Below are positions 7,091 to 7,238 of a stretch of 7,238 nt of DNA, piece after piece. The position numbers and the translations under genes were made by a program. The notes beneath the pieces are model-generated. The model worked only from the letters and a program-made list of their open reading frames with translations, had not been told where the DNA came from and ran no database searches. This stretch comes from an uncultured Campylobacter sp. (lineage in GTDB: Bacteria > Campylobacterota > Campylobacteria > Campylobacterales > Campylobacteraceae). Where the stretch lies: assembly GCF_937997465.1 (NCBI RefSeq), contig NZ_CALKTQ010000038.1, forward strand, positions 1 through 7,238. Direction: 5' to 3'. Numbering within the stretch: the first letter of the stretch is position 1; every line of letters begins with the position of its first letter.

Positions 7091-7238
7091 TTTCCACTCT
7101 CTAGTTTTTTAACAAATTTATCAAAGTCAGAAATATCGCATTTGTCTTGCATTTTTTTAAATTTTTCAAACTCCTCTAATGCATGTTTTTCGGCACTCTC
7201 TCTACTTATTGAGCCGTTATTATCTAATATCTCTTTTT
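7087..7238 (-). CDS. RhuM-family protein, C-terminal fragment (gene continues beyond the window)
   Basis: An open frame enters from the right edge and encodes the last 49 residues of a protein, ending at TGA 7089-7087, whose last bases overlap the hsdS start as ATGA. The visible tail contains KEILDNNGSISRESAEKHAL, then EEFEKFKKMQDK and ISDFDKF, which matches the C-terminal pattern I know from RhuM-family proteins (named after a Salmonella pathogenicity-island gene and frequent in type I R-M loci). The segment is highly charged and probably helical. The function of the family is not established; in this position it would be a gene lying between hsdM and hsdS, if hsdM is upstream as expected. 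The assignment rests on a short tail only. Confidence 0.7.
   Translation of the reverse strand, partial: KEILDNNGSISRESAEKHALEEFEKFKKMQDKCDISDFDKFVKKLESGK

Noticed and set aside
1..7238. CRISPR arrays, insertion sequences or transposase genes
   Set aside because: No regularly spaced direct repeats, no terminal inverted repeats with a transposase-like frame; the only inverted repeat of note is the terminator at 1126-1162.

Overview
The window looks like a Campylobacter chromosome (Campylobacterota), probably one of the human oral/gut-type species with moderate GC. This rests on recurrent AAATTTAAA-like words, an extended -10 promoter behind a T-run with no recognisable -35 box, and the arrangement of a type I restriction-modification (R-M) locus carrying extra genes. 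The species cannot be read from the sequence.

Left part, plus strand (1-1179): the 3' part of a tRNA with a CAT anticodon; a gene-poor stretch of about 350 bases ending in a clear promoter; a GC-rich gene for an exported protein with two rhodanese domains, both with an intact active-site cysteine; and a strong hairpin terminator that separates it from the convergent operon on the other strand.

Right part, minus strand (1195-7238, transcribed right to left): one tightly packed operon, entered at its upstream end through the last 49 codons of a RhuM-family gene. Then follow hsdS (DNA-specificity subunit, two target recognition domains), a SIR2-like/DUF4917-type gene, hsdR (1025-residue restriction/translocase subunit) and a YgjP-like zinc metallopeptidase gene. 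Junctions are an ATGA overlap (rhuM/hsdS), 9 nt (hsdS/SIR2-like), 3 nt (SIR2-like/hsdR) and an 11-nt overlap (hsdR/metallopeptidase), so the genes are very probably cotranscribed and partly translationally coupled. No hsdM is present; it should lie beyond 7238.

How the genes fit together: HsdS with HsdM would methylate a bipartite site, and HsdR would join them to translocate and cut unmodified DNA. The SIR2-like protein sits between hsdS and hsdR, the position of the 'R-linked' accessory genes of Campylobacter jejuni type I loci, one of which (rloC) encodes an anticodon nuclease. The most interesting hypothesis is that it is a second-line NAD-directed effector tied to the R-M complex. The accessory genes and hsdS are far more AT-rich than hsdR and the rhodanese gene, consistent with a mosaic, horizontally reshuffled locus.
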